From NCBI GenBank assembly GCA_016793115.1, contig JAEUIN010000147.1, forward strand, positions 1 to 64,000: a DNA stretch of 64,000 nt. Reading direction: 5' to 3'. This DNA is from Planctomycetaceae bacterium. GTDB lineage: Bacteria > Planctomycetota > Planctomycetia > Pirellulales > PNKZ01. Position numbers and translations under genes: made by a program. The notes beneath the pieces are model-generated. The model was given only the letters and a program-made list of their open reading frames with translations, was not told the DNA's origin and did no database searches. Shown piece after piece: positions 1 to 8,028 of the stretch; positions within the stretch are counted from its first letter, which is position 1, and each line of letters opens with the position of its first letter.

Positions 1-33
1 CGGCGTTAAAATAAGTTAGCTCCCGGAGGGCGC

Positions 34-104
34 GCGGGGGGTTTTCGCCCCGCCGTACGTTGTAGGCGGCCTTTATGCCCGTTCGGCGGGTCAAACCCCC
101 GCCG
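34..104. repeat. two GC-rich hairpins at left edge
   Basis: Two short hairpins lie downstream of the minus-strand lipoprotein gene: GCGGGG/CCCCGC (34-53) and CGGCGGG/CCCGCCG (84-104). They may act as its transcription terminator. The second resembles the arms of the inverted repeat at 7881-7950, so it may also be a copy of a dispersed palindromic repeat. There is no T-run, so a terminator role is inference. Confidence 0.4.
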
Positions 105-123
105 CTCTATTGGATTGTTCCGA

Positions 124-765
124 CTAGCGCTTCGAATACGAGAACCCGAAGCCGACGGCGGGCGGACCGGGCGGGCCGCACCAGCGGTGATACATCCGCG
201 GCGGCGGGGCGTAGTATTCCTGCACGATCACCGGACCCGGCGCCGGATAATAGCCGACCGGTTGCACGGGCACGGCCGTCGCGGCCATGGCTTGCGGGGT
301 CGGCGCCGTTTGCATGGCGACGATGATCGCTTTGTTGACCCCTTCGTTCTGCAACAGAATCAGGTCGTTAGCGTCGACCTTTTTGGCGACGCCGTTGGCC
401 CGCACGTGGTTCATGATGAGTTCGGGATCGATTCCGGAGCGACTCATTGCGATGACGTCGCCGGTGGTGACGCCGCCGGCCGCGAGTTGGCGACCCATTT
501 GCGCTTCGATCTGAGCCCGGTTGCGTTCTTCGATCGTGTCGAGACCCGTGCCGACGGCGGCTCCGGCGATCGTGCCGACGCCCGCGCCGATGATCGCGCC
601 GGCCGGCGTGTTGCCGGCGGCGTTGCCGATGAGCGCCCCGGCTCCCGCGCCGGTGAGGCCGCCGATGAGCGCGCCGCGATCGGCGTGATACGGGGAGGAG
701 CAGCCGACGAGTAAGGCGAGCAGCGGCGCTGCGAGGAGACGCGTCGGGAAAGTTCGAGAGTTCAT
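124..765 (-). CDS. glycine-zipper lipoprotein, hypothetical
   Basis: A 213-residue protein of the envelope. The N-terminus is a lipoprotein signal ending in the lipobox LVGC (Cys22). Residues about 30-75 are a glycine zipper with repeated G-x-x-x-G spacing (GALIGG, GAGAGALIG, GAIIGAGVGTIAG), a segment typical of outer-membrane-associated proteins of the YMGG/SlyB-like kind. A charged helical stretch follows, then a Pro/Tyr/Gly-rich C-terminus. The function is unknown; a role in envelope integrity is family-level inference. It is transcribed away from the cystathionine gamma-synthase gene, with no other gene between. Confidence 0.8.
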   Translation of the reverse strand: MNSRTFPTRLLAAPLLALLVGCSSPYHADRGALIGGLTGAGAGALIGNAAGNTPAGAIIGAGVGTIAGAAVGTGLDTIEERNRAQIEAQMGRQLAAGGVTTGDVIAMSRSGIDPELIMNHVRANGVAKKVDANDLILLQNEGVNKAIIVAMQTAPTPQAMAATAVPVQPVGYYPAPGPVIVQEYYAPPPRMYHRWCGPPGPPAVGFGFSYSKR

Positions 766-931
766 GAGCGAGCGACCGTCCGTGGCCGCACCTGCATTGA
801 AGGTTTGACGCCTATGCCGTCTATGGCGGGCGGGATTATGCTTCAGAGTTCGAAACCGGCCAAGGCGAGAATCTTGCTACGTGTTGCGCCGCAGGGAGTT
901 GCGCCATCAAATGGATTCGCCGCCCGCCCCC

Positions 932-960
932 TTGTGGCTCCGTACCGGCCGGCGTAGTAT
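932..960 (+). promoter_or_regulatory. predicted sigma70-type promoter of the cystathionine gamma-synthase leader
   Basis: TTGTGG (932-937) and TAGTAT (955-960) are separated by 17 nt. Transcription would start near 967, giving a leader of about 245 nt before the ATG at 1213. The match is by eye; the leader structure downstream supports it. Confidence 0.5.
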
Positions 961-966
961 CGAACT

Positions 967-1212
967 CAATGGGATTTGCGGCCGCTTGCAGCCGGTGAGT
1001 GCGTTCTGACGACGCGCTCCCAAACTGCTAAAGAGCCTGCGTTGCCGGCGGCGTCGAAACACGCGGCCCAAACGTATAACTCGAACGAAGCGTGCCGCGT
1101 TTGCTCTCCCGAGCCGACGCGGTTTTTTGTTTCGTGCGAGCGGAGAAATCCCCGAAACGCCGTGCGGACCGGTCGTCGGTCCGCCGCCTTCGAACGCTTG
1201 CGGGGATATGCC
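967..1212 (+). promoter_or_regulatory. structured leader with terminator, candidate riboswitch or attenuator
   Basis: The leader holds an 8-bp hairpin (997-1019, GAGTGCGT/ACGCGCTC), an intrinsic-terminator-like hairpin with six T (1095-1128), and an 8-bp hairpin (1164-1184, GCGGACCG/CGGTCCGC) ending about 17 nt before the GGGG ribosome site. The segment ACGCGGC at 1061-1067 is perfectly complementary to GCCGCGT at 1094-1100, the 5' arm of the terminator, so an antiterminator is possible. I do not recognise a known SAM riboswitch consensus. Control by a methionine-pathway metabolite is inference from the downstream gene. Confidence 0.45.
1095..1128 (+). terminator. intrinsic terminator inside the leader
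   Basis: CCGCGT (1095-1100) pairs with ACGCGG (1117-1122), with an inner GCTC/GAGC stem, followed at once by TTTTTT (1123-1128). It sits after a predicted promoter and before the gene start, which is the arrangement of transcription attenuation. Confidence 0.55.
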
Positions 1213-2442
1213 ATGAGCCGCTCGAACAGCGATCGCCCGGTCGCGGAAGCCGATTGTCGCGAAGATTTTCCGGAACACATTTCGACGCTCGCCGTGCACG
1301 CCGGCGAAGCGCGGCAAAAGGTGGGCGACGCGCTGACCGACGCCATTTTTTGCGCCTCGACGTATTCCTTCGAAAGCACGGCCGCGGTGCTCGAATACAT
1401 CGAGAAGAAGCTCCCGCGCGAAGAATACGGCCGCTACGGCAACCCCAACGAAAAGACGGCGGAAAAGAAACTCGCCGCGCTCGAAGGGGGCGAAGACGCG
1501 ATCCTCTACTCGACCGGAATGTCCGCCATCACCGGTTTGCTCTTGGCGAAGCTGAGCGCCGGCGACGAAGTCGTCTTCTTCGACGAGTGTTATCACCGCA
1601 GTCGCGAGTTTTGCACGAAGCACATGTCGCGGTTCGGCGTCGTCACGCGGCAAGTGAAGACCGGCGACTACGAAGCGATGGAAGCGGCGATCAACGCCAA
1701 CACCAAGCTCCTGGTGAGCGAGTCGCCGACGAACCCGCATTTGAGCGTCGTCGACTTGGAGAAGTTCGTCGGCATCGCGAAGAAGCACAACGTGGAAACG
1801 CTGATCGACGCCACCCTCGGCACGCCTTACAACCTGCGGCCGATCGCCGCCGGCGTCGACTATGTGCTCCACTCCGCCACCAAATACCTCGCCGGCCACA
1901 ACGATCTGCTCGCCGGCGTGCTGGTCGGCCGCACCGCGCAGCTGGAGCCGGTGCGCAAGCTCCGCGGCATCCTCGGCGCGATCAACTCGCCGCACAACAT
2001 CTACTTGCTGCTCCGCGGCTTGAAGACGTTCGAACTCCGCATGCAGCGGCACAACGAAAACGGGCTCGCCGTTGCCGAATTCCTCGAGGCCCATCCCAAG
2101 GTCGAGCGCGTCTACTACCCCGGCTTGCCTTCGCACCCGTATTACGACGTCGCCCGCCGCACGATGCGCGGCTTCGGCGGGTTGGTGACGTTCACCGTCC
2201 GCGACGCCGACTGGAAGCAAACCGCGAAAGTCGTCGACTCCGTGAAGATTCCCCGCATCGCGCCGAGCTTGGGAGGCGTCGAGTCGTTGATCGAGCAGCC
2301 CTTGGTGATGAGCTACTTCGACTACCCGCCGGAAACGCGTAAGCAATTCGGCATTTACGACAACATGATCCGCATGTCGTGCGGCATCGAAAACACGCAA
2401 GACTTGATCGACGACCTCAAGCAGGCTCTCGACCAAATCTAA
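1213..2442 (+). CDS. PLP-dependent cystathionine gamma-synthase family enzyme
   Basis: A 409-residue Cys/Met-metabolism PLP enzyme of the trans-sulfuration family (cystathionine gamma-synthase or gamma-lyase, O-acyl-homoserine sulfhydrylase). Visible family features are RYGNPN (about 74-79), the TGMSAI cofactor segment (about 101-106), and SATK with the PLP-binding lysine at about 224. The frame is open upstream to 976, but the start at 1213 gives the usual family length and has GGGG seven bases before it. The preceding 79 codons overlap a predicted RNA leader. Which reaction is catalysed cannot be decided from the sequence. It converges on the uspA-like gene 10 nt away. Confidence 0.9.
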   Translation: MSRSNSDRPVAEADCREDFPEHISTLAVHAGEARQKVGDALTDAIFCASTYSFESTAAVLEYIEKKLPREEYGRYGNPNEKTAEKKLAALEGGEDAILYSTGMSAITGLLLAKLSAGDEVVFFDECYHRSREFCTKHMSRFGVVTRQVKTGDYEAMEAAINANTKLLVSESPTNPHLSVVDLEKFVGIAKKHNVETLIDATLGTPYNLRPIAAGVDYVLHSATKYLAGHNDLLAGVLVGRTAQLEPVRKLRGILGAINSPHNIYLLLRGLKTFELRMQRHNENGLAVAEFLEAHPKVERVYYPGLPSHPYYDVARRTMRGFGGLVTFTVRDADWKQTAKVVDSVKIPRIAPSLGGVESLIEQPLVMSYFDYPPETRKQFGIYDNMIRMSCGIENTQDLIDDLKQALDQI

Positions 2443-2452
2443 CGTGCGGACG

Positions 2453-2893
2453 TCACACGCCGGCCGGCGGCGCCGCGCTCTTGCAGATCAACACCGGGCA
2501 GTGCGCGCCGCGGAGCACCGCCTCGGCGACGCTGCCGAGCATGAGATGCTTGAGCCCGCTGCGGCCGTGCGAGCCGAGCACGACCAGGTCGACCTTCTCT
2601 TCCGCCGCGCACTTGATCAGCTCGGCCGCCGCTTCGCCCTGCAAGATGCGATGTTCGACGACCGCGGCCGGATGGCTCGGCACGAATTCAGCCAAGGTCT
2701 TGGCCAGGTCGGCGATGCCCGGGTCGGGCAGGCCCCGGTAGATCGAGCCGAAGTGCGAAGTCGGCTGACCCGGTTCCACGGTGGCGATCAGCAGCTTCGC
2801 GCCCGTCGCGCCGGCGATCGTCGCCGCCCACTCCAAAGCCGCGCGGCTCAAGGGGCTGAAGTCGGTTCCCAGTAAGATGGTCTTCGCGTTCAC
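2453..2893 (-). CDS. universal stress protein, UspA family
   Basis: A 146-residue single-domain Usp protein. The ATP-binding signature of the family is present near the C-terminus as GSHGRSGLKHLMLGSVAE (G-2x-G-9x-G-S), followed by the usual CPVLIC strand. The N-terminus ILLGTDFS matches the first beta strand with its aspartate. Members bind ATP and support survival under stress; the specific role is unknown. It follows the 172-residue lipoprotein gene by 40 nt on the same strand, so the two may be co-transcribed. Confidence 0.92.
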   Translation of the reverse strand: MNAKTILLGTDFSPLSRAALEWAATIAGATGAKLLIATVEPGQPTSHFGSIYRGLPDPGIADLAKTLAEFVPSHPAAVVEHRILQGEAAAELIKCAAEEKVDLVVLGSHGRSGLKHLMLGSVAEAVLRGAHCPVLICKSAAPPAGV

Positions 2894-2933
2894 GAGTGAG
2901 CGCCTTGGAAATCGCCGCCTGCCGCGGCCATGA

Positions 2934-3452
2934 TTACGGGTTTTCCGAAGTGTCCGGCATTTCGACGCCGCCGATCACGATGTCCGGAAACTGTCTCCGC
3001 AGCGCATCCACGGCCGCCGGCGAGAGCAACGGAATCGGCACCTCGGTCACAATGTTGATCTTGCCGCCGTCGTCCGCCTCCTGCGTGTCGACGACCTTTT
3101 TCGTCTTCCGCGTGGCGACGCTGATCGCCTTAAGATTCTTGAGCTTCTTCAGATGCGCCACCGAGGCGTCCGTGATCGACGTGTCGTCCATGTCGATCCC
3201 TTCCAAATTCGGCAGCGCCTCGACCAGCTTGCCGATAAACGCGTCGTCGACCTTGGTAATCGAGTTGAGCGTCACTTGGATAATGCCTTGCTCCGGGGTC
3301 GTTTCATAGAGCCCGCCGACGGCCGCGATCTCCGCGGCGATCGCATGTTGCTCGGGGGGCACGTTGGGAAACTCGGGCGGCTTCGAACAACCGGCCAACC
3401 CGGCCGACAGGCACAGCGAAGCGACGACGGCAAGCAAGCGGAAGTGCGACAT
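2934..3452 (-). CDS. leucine-rich-repeat-like lipoprotein, hypothetical
   Basis: A 172-residue protein with a lipoprotein signal (lipobox LAGC, Cys22). The centre (about 85-115) has leucine-rich-repeat spacing (LPNLEGIDMDDTSITDASV, then LKKLKNLKAI), the kind common in planctomycete secreted proteins. The C-terminal part reads LRRQFPDIVIGG. A candidate promoter lies upstream at 3500-3527. Function unknown; a ligand-binding surface is inference from the repeats. Confidence 0.75.
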   Translation of the reverse strand: MSHFRLLAVVASLCLSAGLAGCSKPPEFPNVPPEQHAIAAEIAAVGGLYETTPEQGIIQVTLNSITKVDDAFIGKLVEALPNLEGIDMDDTSITDASVAHLKKLKNLKAISVATRKTKKVVDTQEADDGGKINIVTEVPIPLLSPAAVDALRRQFPDIVIGGVEMPDTSENP

Positions 3453-3499
3453 GGTCTCTCTGCGATTTCGCTCGGGAACGGGTCGTGCGACTCACGTTC

Positions 3500-3527
3500 A
3501 TCCTATCACCGCCCGCCGCACACGCAA
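3500..3527 (-). promoter_or_regulatory. candidate promoter of the LRR-like lipoprotein gene
   Basis: On the minus strand, TTGCGT (3527-3522) and TAGGAT (3505-3500) are separated by 16 nt. The -10 is the same TAGGAT hexamer seen before tRNA-Val. Match by eye only. Confidence 0.35.
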
Positions 3528-3550
3528 ACCGGCGGCCGGCCCGCGCGCGG

Positions 3551-5464
3551 CTAATCCAACGGGTCTTCCCACACGGTGTGATACGCTCCGGCCGCCTCGA
3601 AATACTCCAGCAAGTCGCGATAAAACGGATGGCCGCCGAGCGTGGCGGAGTCGCCCACCACGACCAACTTGCGCTTGGCCCGCGTGAGCGCGACGTTCAT
3701 CCGCCGCACGTCCCCCAAGAAGCCGATCTCGCCGGAATCGTTGGAGCGGACGAGCGAGACGACGATCGCCTCTTTCTCGCGGCCCTGAAAGCCGTCGACC
3801 GAATCGACTTCCACCGGCAAGTCGCCCAACTGTTCGCGAAGCAATCGCACCTGCGCTGCGTACGGCGCGATGACGCCGATCTGCGCCGGGTCCACACCGG
3901 CCTCGACCAAGCGCCGCACCTTGCGCACGACGAGCCGCGCTTCCTGCTCGTTGAACTTGCTTTCGCCGTCGGGGGCCGCGGCCTCGTCGAAGCCGGCTCC
4001 GGCCGTGTCGATAAATTCCAGCGGCGTGGTCGTCGCGTCGTCGGCCGCGACGCCCGGCAAGTCGGTCAGCACGCGCCCCGCAACGCTCGCATCGGCCGTC
4101 AATCCGCCGGCGTAAAACTCGCGCGACGAAAAACCCATGATCGCTTCGTGCATCCGGTACTGCACGGCCAGCATCCGCGAATGGCTCGCGGCCTCGCGCT
4201 CCATCAATCGCTCCATGAGGCTGCGGCCGAACCCTTCGCCGGCGGCGACTTGCGACACGATCGTCGCCGGCAATTGGCAATGGTCTCCCGCGAGGACCAA
4301 CTTCTTCGCGCGCGGCAGCGGAATCCAAACCGGCGGCTCCGTCGCCTGGGCCGCCTCGTCGATCACCGCCCAATCGAATTCGCGCTCGCCTAAAATGCGA
4401 TCGTCCAATCCGGTGAGCGTCGCGCACACCACGTCGGCCTCGTCGAGCAAATGATCTTCGATCGTCTGCTCCATCCGCCGCGCTTCGCCGATGAGTTGCC
4501 GCGCCTCGGCCCGAATCGCTTGTTTCTCGCCCCGCGCCGGTTTTGCCCGGGTGAACTTGCCGGCTTTGCGAAACAGCTTGTCGGCGTCGCGCAACAGCGT
4601 TCGCGCCACCTCCATGTCGGGATGGTTCTCGACGATGTAATCGAGCGTATGCTCGCGCAGCCCCGCCGACACCCGCGCCGGATGTCCGAGCCGTACGCAG
4701 CGCACGCCCGCCGCGACGAGCCGCTCCAGCAAGTTATCGACTCCCATGTTGCTCGGCGCGCAAGCGAGCACCTTCTCGCCGCGGGCCGCCGCGCGGCGGA
4801 TAAACTCCACGAGCGTCGTCGTCTTACCCGTCCCCGGCGGGCCATGAATGATCGCCCAGTTCTCGGCCGTGAGCGCGAATTCGATTGCGGCCCGCTGCGA
4901 GTCGTTCAGCGCTCTGGCCGGTTCGACCGCGATGTTGCGCTGCGCCGCGGGCAGCTCGCGAAACGTCGGCGTCTTCTCGCCGAGCAAGAGCTTCCGCCAT
5001 TGCGTGATCCGCCCCCGTTCGGCCGAGCGGGCCAGTTGCAGCGCCGCCCGCTGCCGCTGCCGAGCCGTTTCGTCGCTCGCGTAGTCGATCCGCCACGACG
5101 GGTAATCGGTCTCGTCGGGCACTCCGGGCAGCGCTATCGTGATTGTGCGCTCCGTTCGATCGCTCACCACGCCGCGGAGCAGGGGACCGTCGGGCGTGTC
5201 TTCCGGAGCCACGACGACCGGCGTGCCGCGCCCCAGCCGGTTCCAAGGCAACCCGAGCGTGCGGTTGCGCTTGCAAAACGTCATCAGCCAACGCCCGCCG
5301 AGGCCGGCCGTTTCTTCGTCGAGCGCCATCTCGATAAGCGTATTGCCGAGCTTCTCCGCCTCGGCCCCCGACATCCGCTGCGCCCGTGCCCGCAACTGCT
5401 CCGCTTCGGCGTCGGCCTCCAACTGCAACCACCGCAACAACCGCTCAAAATGATTCTCGCGCAA
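3551..5464 (-). CDS. SF1B helicase, IGHMBP2/SMUBP-2-like
   Basis: A 637-residue UPF1-like superfamily 1 helicase. Motifs in order: motif Q region LNDSQRAAIEFAL, Walker A GPPGTGKTT (about 208-216), Walker B VIDEAAQA, motif III GDHCQLP, motif IV YRMHEAIM, motif V VDSVDGFQGREKEAIVVS, and motif VI RRMNVALTRAKRKL. An N-terminal beta-barrel-like region (about 75-125) precedes the motor, as in IGHMBP2-type proteins. The set is complete, so it should be an active ATPase unwinding or translocating on nucleic acid; the substrate is unknown. Upstream is a purine-rich inverted repeat. Confidence 0.93.
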   Translation of the reverse strand: MRENHFERLLRWLQLEADAEAEQLRARAQRMSGAEAEKLGNTLIEMALDEETAGLGGRWLMTFCKRNRTLGLPWNRLGRGTPVVVAPEDTPDGPLLRGVVSDRTERTITIALPGVPDETDYPSWRIDYASDETARQRQRAALQLARSAERGRITQWRKLLLGEKTPTFRELPAAQRNIAVEPARALNDSQRAAIEFALTAENWAIIHGPPGTGKTTTLVEFIRRAAARGEKVLACAPSNMGVDNLLERLVAAGVRCVRLGHPARVSAGLREHTLDYIVENHPDMEVARTLLRDADKLFRKAGKFTRAKPARGEKQAIRAEARQLIGEARRMEQTIEDHLLDEADVVCATLTGLDDRILGEREFDWAVIDEAAQATEPPVWIPLPRAKKLVLAGDHCQLPATIVSQVAAGEGFGRSLMERLMEREAASHSRMLAVQYRMHEAIMGFSSREFYAGGLTADASVAGRVLTDLPGVAADDATTTPLEFIDTAGAGFDEAAAPDGESKFNEQEARLVVRKVRRLVEAGVDPAQIGVIAPYAAQVRLLREQLGDLPVEVDSVDGFQGREKEAIVVSLVRSNDSGEIGFLGDVRRMNVALTRAKRKLVVVGDSATLGGHPFYRDLLEYFEAAGAYHTVWEDPLD

Positions 5465-5480
5465 CGGGCGACCTTTATTC

Positions 5481-5650
5481 GGAGAAGGGGGATAGGGAGA
5501 TGAAGAGGGGATAAGGGGATGGAAAGAAAGGCGAGGAGTTACTACTCAAACTTCAGTTTCAAAAAGGCCAATAGAGAATTGGACGAACTCAAATTCCCAA
5601 CAAATCTTAGCTCCCCATATCTCCTCCTATCCCCTTATCCCCCTTCTCTG
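5481..5650. repeat. purine-rich inverted repeat in intergenic region
   Basis: The left arm (about 5482-5520) is purine-rich with GAGAAGGGGGATA, and its complement TATCCCCCTTCTC lies at about 5635-5647. Variants of GGGGATAAGGGGAT occur in both arms. The roughly 100-nt centre is visibly more AT-rich than its surroundings and encodes nothing I recognise. It separates the DUF1080 stop from the helicase start and could be a dispersed repeat or a transcription boundary. Confidence 0.5.
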
Positions 5651-5666
5651 AACGAAACGGAGAAAA

Positions 5667-6296
5667 CTACAAGCGGCGGAGTTCGATGTTGCGGAGCGCC
5701 GCTTTCGTGAGCCAGGTCGAGAAGCCGAGCGGTTTTGAGGGTTCGACTTCCGAGCGGACCGTGAGTTTGTGCCCTGCCGTCTTGAAGTCGACGATCGATT
5801 TGTCGTCGAGCCAGGCTTGCACTTTGTCTTTCGTCACGCGGAGGCGCACCTTGTACCAGCGGTCGCGGTCGAAATCGATGTAGCTGGTCGTGGCGTTCGA
5901 CGAGGCGTCGGCCCCGTCGATGCTCGACACGCCGACCGTGGCGCCCCCCCAGCCGCCGAGGATCAGGCTCAGCCATTGGTCGCCGACGGGAAACGTCAGC
6001 CCGGCGAAGAAGTCGTCGCCGTCGATGCGCTTGGCTTCGAACGAGATTTCGTAGTCGATCTTGGGGATCTTCGCGGCATCGGTCCAGGTGATGCCCGTCA
6101 TGTTGCTCCCCATTTCCAAGACGATCGCGCCGTCTTCGACGAGCACTTCTCCTTCGCCGCCGAACTGCGTCGACTCCCAGCCGGCGAGCGTCTTGCCGTC
6201 GAACAGCGCGAGCGACTTCGCAGGCAGCTCGGCCGCGCTCGCGGCGGCGACGGCGAACGAACAACAAACGACGAGGGCGGCGGAAAGTCGATTCAT
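5667..6296 (-). CDS. DUF1080 (3-keto-disaccharide hydrolase-like) secreted protein
   Basis: A 209-residue protein with a signal peptide (MNRLSAALVVCCSFAVAAAS). The mature part has the beta-jelly-roll features of DUF1080: KSLALFDGKTLAGWES at the start, DYEISFEAKRIDGDDFFAGLTF in the middle, and DRDRWYKVRLRVTKDKVQAW. Members are concanavalin-like folds linked to sugar metabolism and are abundant in planctomycetes. An in-frame ATG at 6308 is an equally possible start. The open frame continues upstream through the palindromic repeat, which I take as non-coding. Confidence 0.85.
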   Translation of the reverse strand: MNRLSAALVVCCSFAVAAASAAELPAKSLALFDGKTLAGWESTQFGGEGEVLVEDGAIVLEMGSNMTGITWTDAAKIPKIDYEISFEAKRIDGDDFFAGLTFPVGDQWLSLILGGWGGATVGVSSIDGADASSNATTSYIDFDRDRWYKVRLRVTKDKVQAWLDDKSIVDFKTAGHKLTVRSEVEPSKPLGFSTWLTKAALRNIELRRL

Positions 6297-6398
6297 ATCG
6301 GTGCTCATAGATGAAGCGTGGTTCGCAGCATGATTTATACCATACGGCCCGGCCGAATTTGGCCGGCCGCGAGCTTCGGCGGGCCCAAGGTAATGAAT

Positions 6399-6474
6399 GG
6401 GTGGCACTGGTGGCTTGCCCACCAGTGTTTGCTCGTCATTCAATTCACTGGTGGACAAGCCACCAGTGCCACCC
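6399..6474. repeat. nested palindromic repeat
   Basis: Two 29-nt arms (6399-6427 and 6446-6474) are reverse complements with one mismatch, around an 18-nt loop. Each arm is itself a palindrome, CACTGGTGG and CCACCAGTG around a 5-nt spacer. The whole could form one long hairpin or two small ones. It lies between the divergent DUF1080 and FAD oxidoreductase genes and looks like a dispersed palindromic repeat. Confidence 0.8.
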
Positions 6475-6577
6475 TCTGATCTGACAAGCCAAGCATTTGC
6501 TTTCGACGTTGCCTCGCCCGGCGTATCATAGCCCGCGGTTCTTCGCACTTCCGTTCCCGAGTTCGTGAGGCAGCGTC

Positions 6578-7849
6578 ATGGCCGATCGTCCGATCATTGA
6601 AACCGATGTGCTGGTCTGCGGCGGCGGTTCCGCCGGCTTGGTCGCGGCTTTGGCCTCGGCTCGCGCCGGGGCGAAGACGATTCTCGTCGAACGTGCCGGA
6701 TTCGCCGGCGGCATCATCACCGCCGTCGGCCTGCCGTATTTCGACGGCATCGCCATCCCGCGCGACTATCGCATCTTGGTCCGCGGCATCGCGCTGGAAC
6801 TCCTGGCCGATATGGGCGTCTGCCGCGCCGGCGATGTCGAAATCCGCCCTCACAACCCGATCATTCGCAACACCGAGCAGTTCAAGCTCCTGGCCGACAA
6901 GAAGCTCATCGCCGAGCGCGCCAATCTGCGGACGCTTTTCCATAGCACGGTGTGCGAGGTGTCGACTGCGGGCGATCGGATCAGCGAAGTTTGCGTGGCC
7001 AACAAAAGCGGGCTCATGCGGATTCGCCCCCGCGAGGTGATCGATTGCACGGGCGACGCCGACGTGGCCGCCTGGGCCGGCGCGCCGACGGAAAAGAACA
7101 AGCCGCTCATGCCGCTCACGATGCACTTCCGCATCGGCAACTTGATGCGCAATCTCGAAATGAAGCAGAACTGCGCCGCGCAGTTAGCCGAGGCCCACGC
7201 GGCGGGCGAATTGCAACTCTACTACGGCCCCGGCTTAAACTTCGCCTTCGCCCCCAACGAAGCCTATGTCCATGCGATCCGCGTCGTCGCCGACGCGACC
7301 GACGCCGACGACCTGACCCGCGCCGAGATGCAAGGTCGCGCCGACGTCTGGACGATGTTCAGCCGTTGGAAGAAGAGCGTCCCCGGCTTCGAGGAGTCGT
7401 ACCTAATTTCCAGCGGCCCATACATCGGCATCCGCGAGACGCGCCGCTTGGTCGGCGAATATGTGCTGACCGAGGCCGATATTCGCGCGCAAACGAAGTT
7501 CGACGACGCCGTCGCGACCGGTTGCTGGTACCTCGACGTCCACCCGCAGCAAGTCACCGTGGGCTCGGCCAACGTCGGCCACGGCTTCCAGCCCGGCCCA
7601 TACGACATCCCGTATCGCTCGCTGCAGCCGCAAAAGATCGCCAACTTGTTGGTCGCCGGTCGCTGCCACTCGGCCTCGAAGGAGGCGGCGAGCAGCACCC
7701 GCGTCACCGTGACGGCGATGGCGATGGGCGAAGCGGCCGGCACCGCGGCGGCCCTGGCGGTCGAACGGAAACGCTCGACGCACGAGGTGAGCGGCGTCGA
7801 AGTGCGCAAAGCCCTCGATCAGCGCCACGCCGGCCCGTTCCTCGGCTAG
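6578..7849 (+). CDS. FAD-dependent oxidoreductase (FAD_oxidored family)
   Basis: A 423-residue flavoprotein. The dinucleotide-binding Rossmann motif is at the N-terminus (VLVCGGGSAGLVAALASARAG, with GGGSAG at about 15-20) and is followed by the acidic end of the second strand (ILVER). The second FAD contact VIDCTGDADVAAWAG and the C-terminal GRCHSASKEAASSTRV segment match the FAD-dependent oxidoreductase family common in planctomycetes. Substrate unknown. No signal peptide is seen, so it is probably cytoplasmic. It ends about 30 nt before a large inverted repeat. Confidence 0.9.
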   Translation: MADRPIIETDVLVCGGGSAGLVAALASARAGAKTILVERAGFAGGIITAVGLPYFDGIAIPRDYRILVRGIALELLADMGVCRAGDVEIRPHNPIIRNTEQFKLLADKKLIAERANLRTLFHSTVCEVSTAGDRISEVCVANKSGLMRIRPREVIDCTGDADVAAWAGAPTEKNKPLMPLTMHFRIGNLMRNLEMKQNCAAQLAEAHAAGELQLYYGPGLNFAFAPNEAYVHAIRVVADATDADDLTRAEMQGRADVWTMFSRWKKSVPGFEESYLISSGPYIGIRETRRLVGEYVLTEADIRAQTKFDDAVATGCWYLDVHPQQVTVGSANVGHGFQPGPYDIPYRSLQPQKIANLLVAGRCHSASKEAASSTRVTVTAMAMGEAAGTAAALAVERKRSTHEVSGVEVRKALDQRHAGPFLG

Positions 7850-7880
7850 AGTCGTGTTTGAGTTTAGAACGTCTCTCCGC

Positions 7881-7950
7881 GCGAGCGGCGGGGTTGATCC
7901 CTGCCGTCTGCCGTCGGAACCGGACGGCGGGGATAAACCCCGCCGCTCGC
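7881..7950. repeat. 28-bp inverted repeat, REP-like
   Basis: The left arm 7881-7908 and right arm 7923-7950 are reverse complements with two mismatches in 28 and a 14-nt loop. The arm carries GCGAGCGGCGGGG. It follows the FAD oxidoreductase stop and may end its transcript, but the absence of a T-run and a look-alike at 84-104 favour a dispersed repeat. Confidence 0.7.
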
Positions 7951-8028
7951 TGGAGAACGATTTGCCGGGACGCTCGTTCCACCAGTACCACCCACCCTCG
8001 TGCTTGTCCTTCGAGATTCGAGGAGCCT

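Noticed and set aside
997..1060. SAM-II riboswitch suggested by CTGCTAAAGAG after a stem
   Set aside because: The stem loop is only 7 nt, too short for the SAM-II pseudoknot, and the remaining consensus is missing.
976..1212. N-terminal extension of the cystathionine gamma-synthase by 79 codons
   Set aside because: The family length is met from 1213, the extension has no homology-like features, and it overlaps an intrinsic terminator.
5481..5650. CRISPR-like array because of repeated GGGGATA units
   Set aside because: Units are irregular, there are no spacers of constant length, and no cas genes are present.
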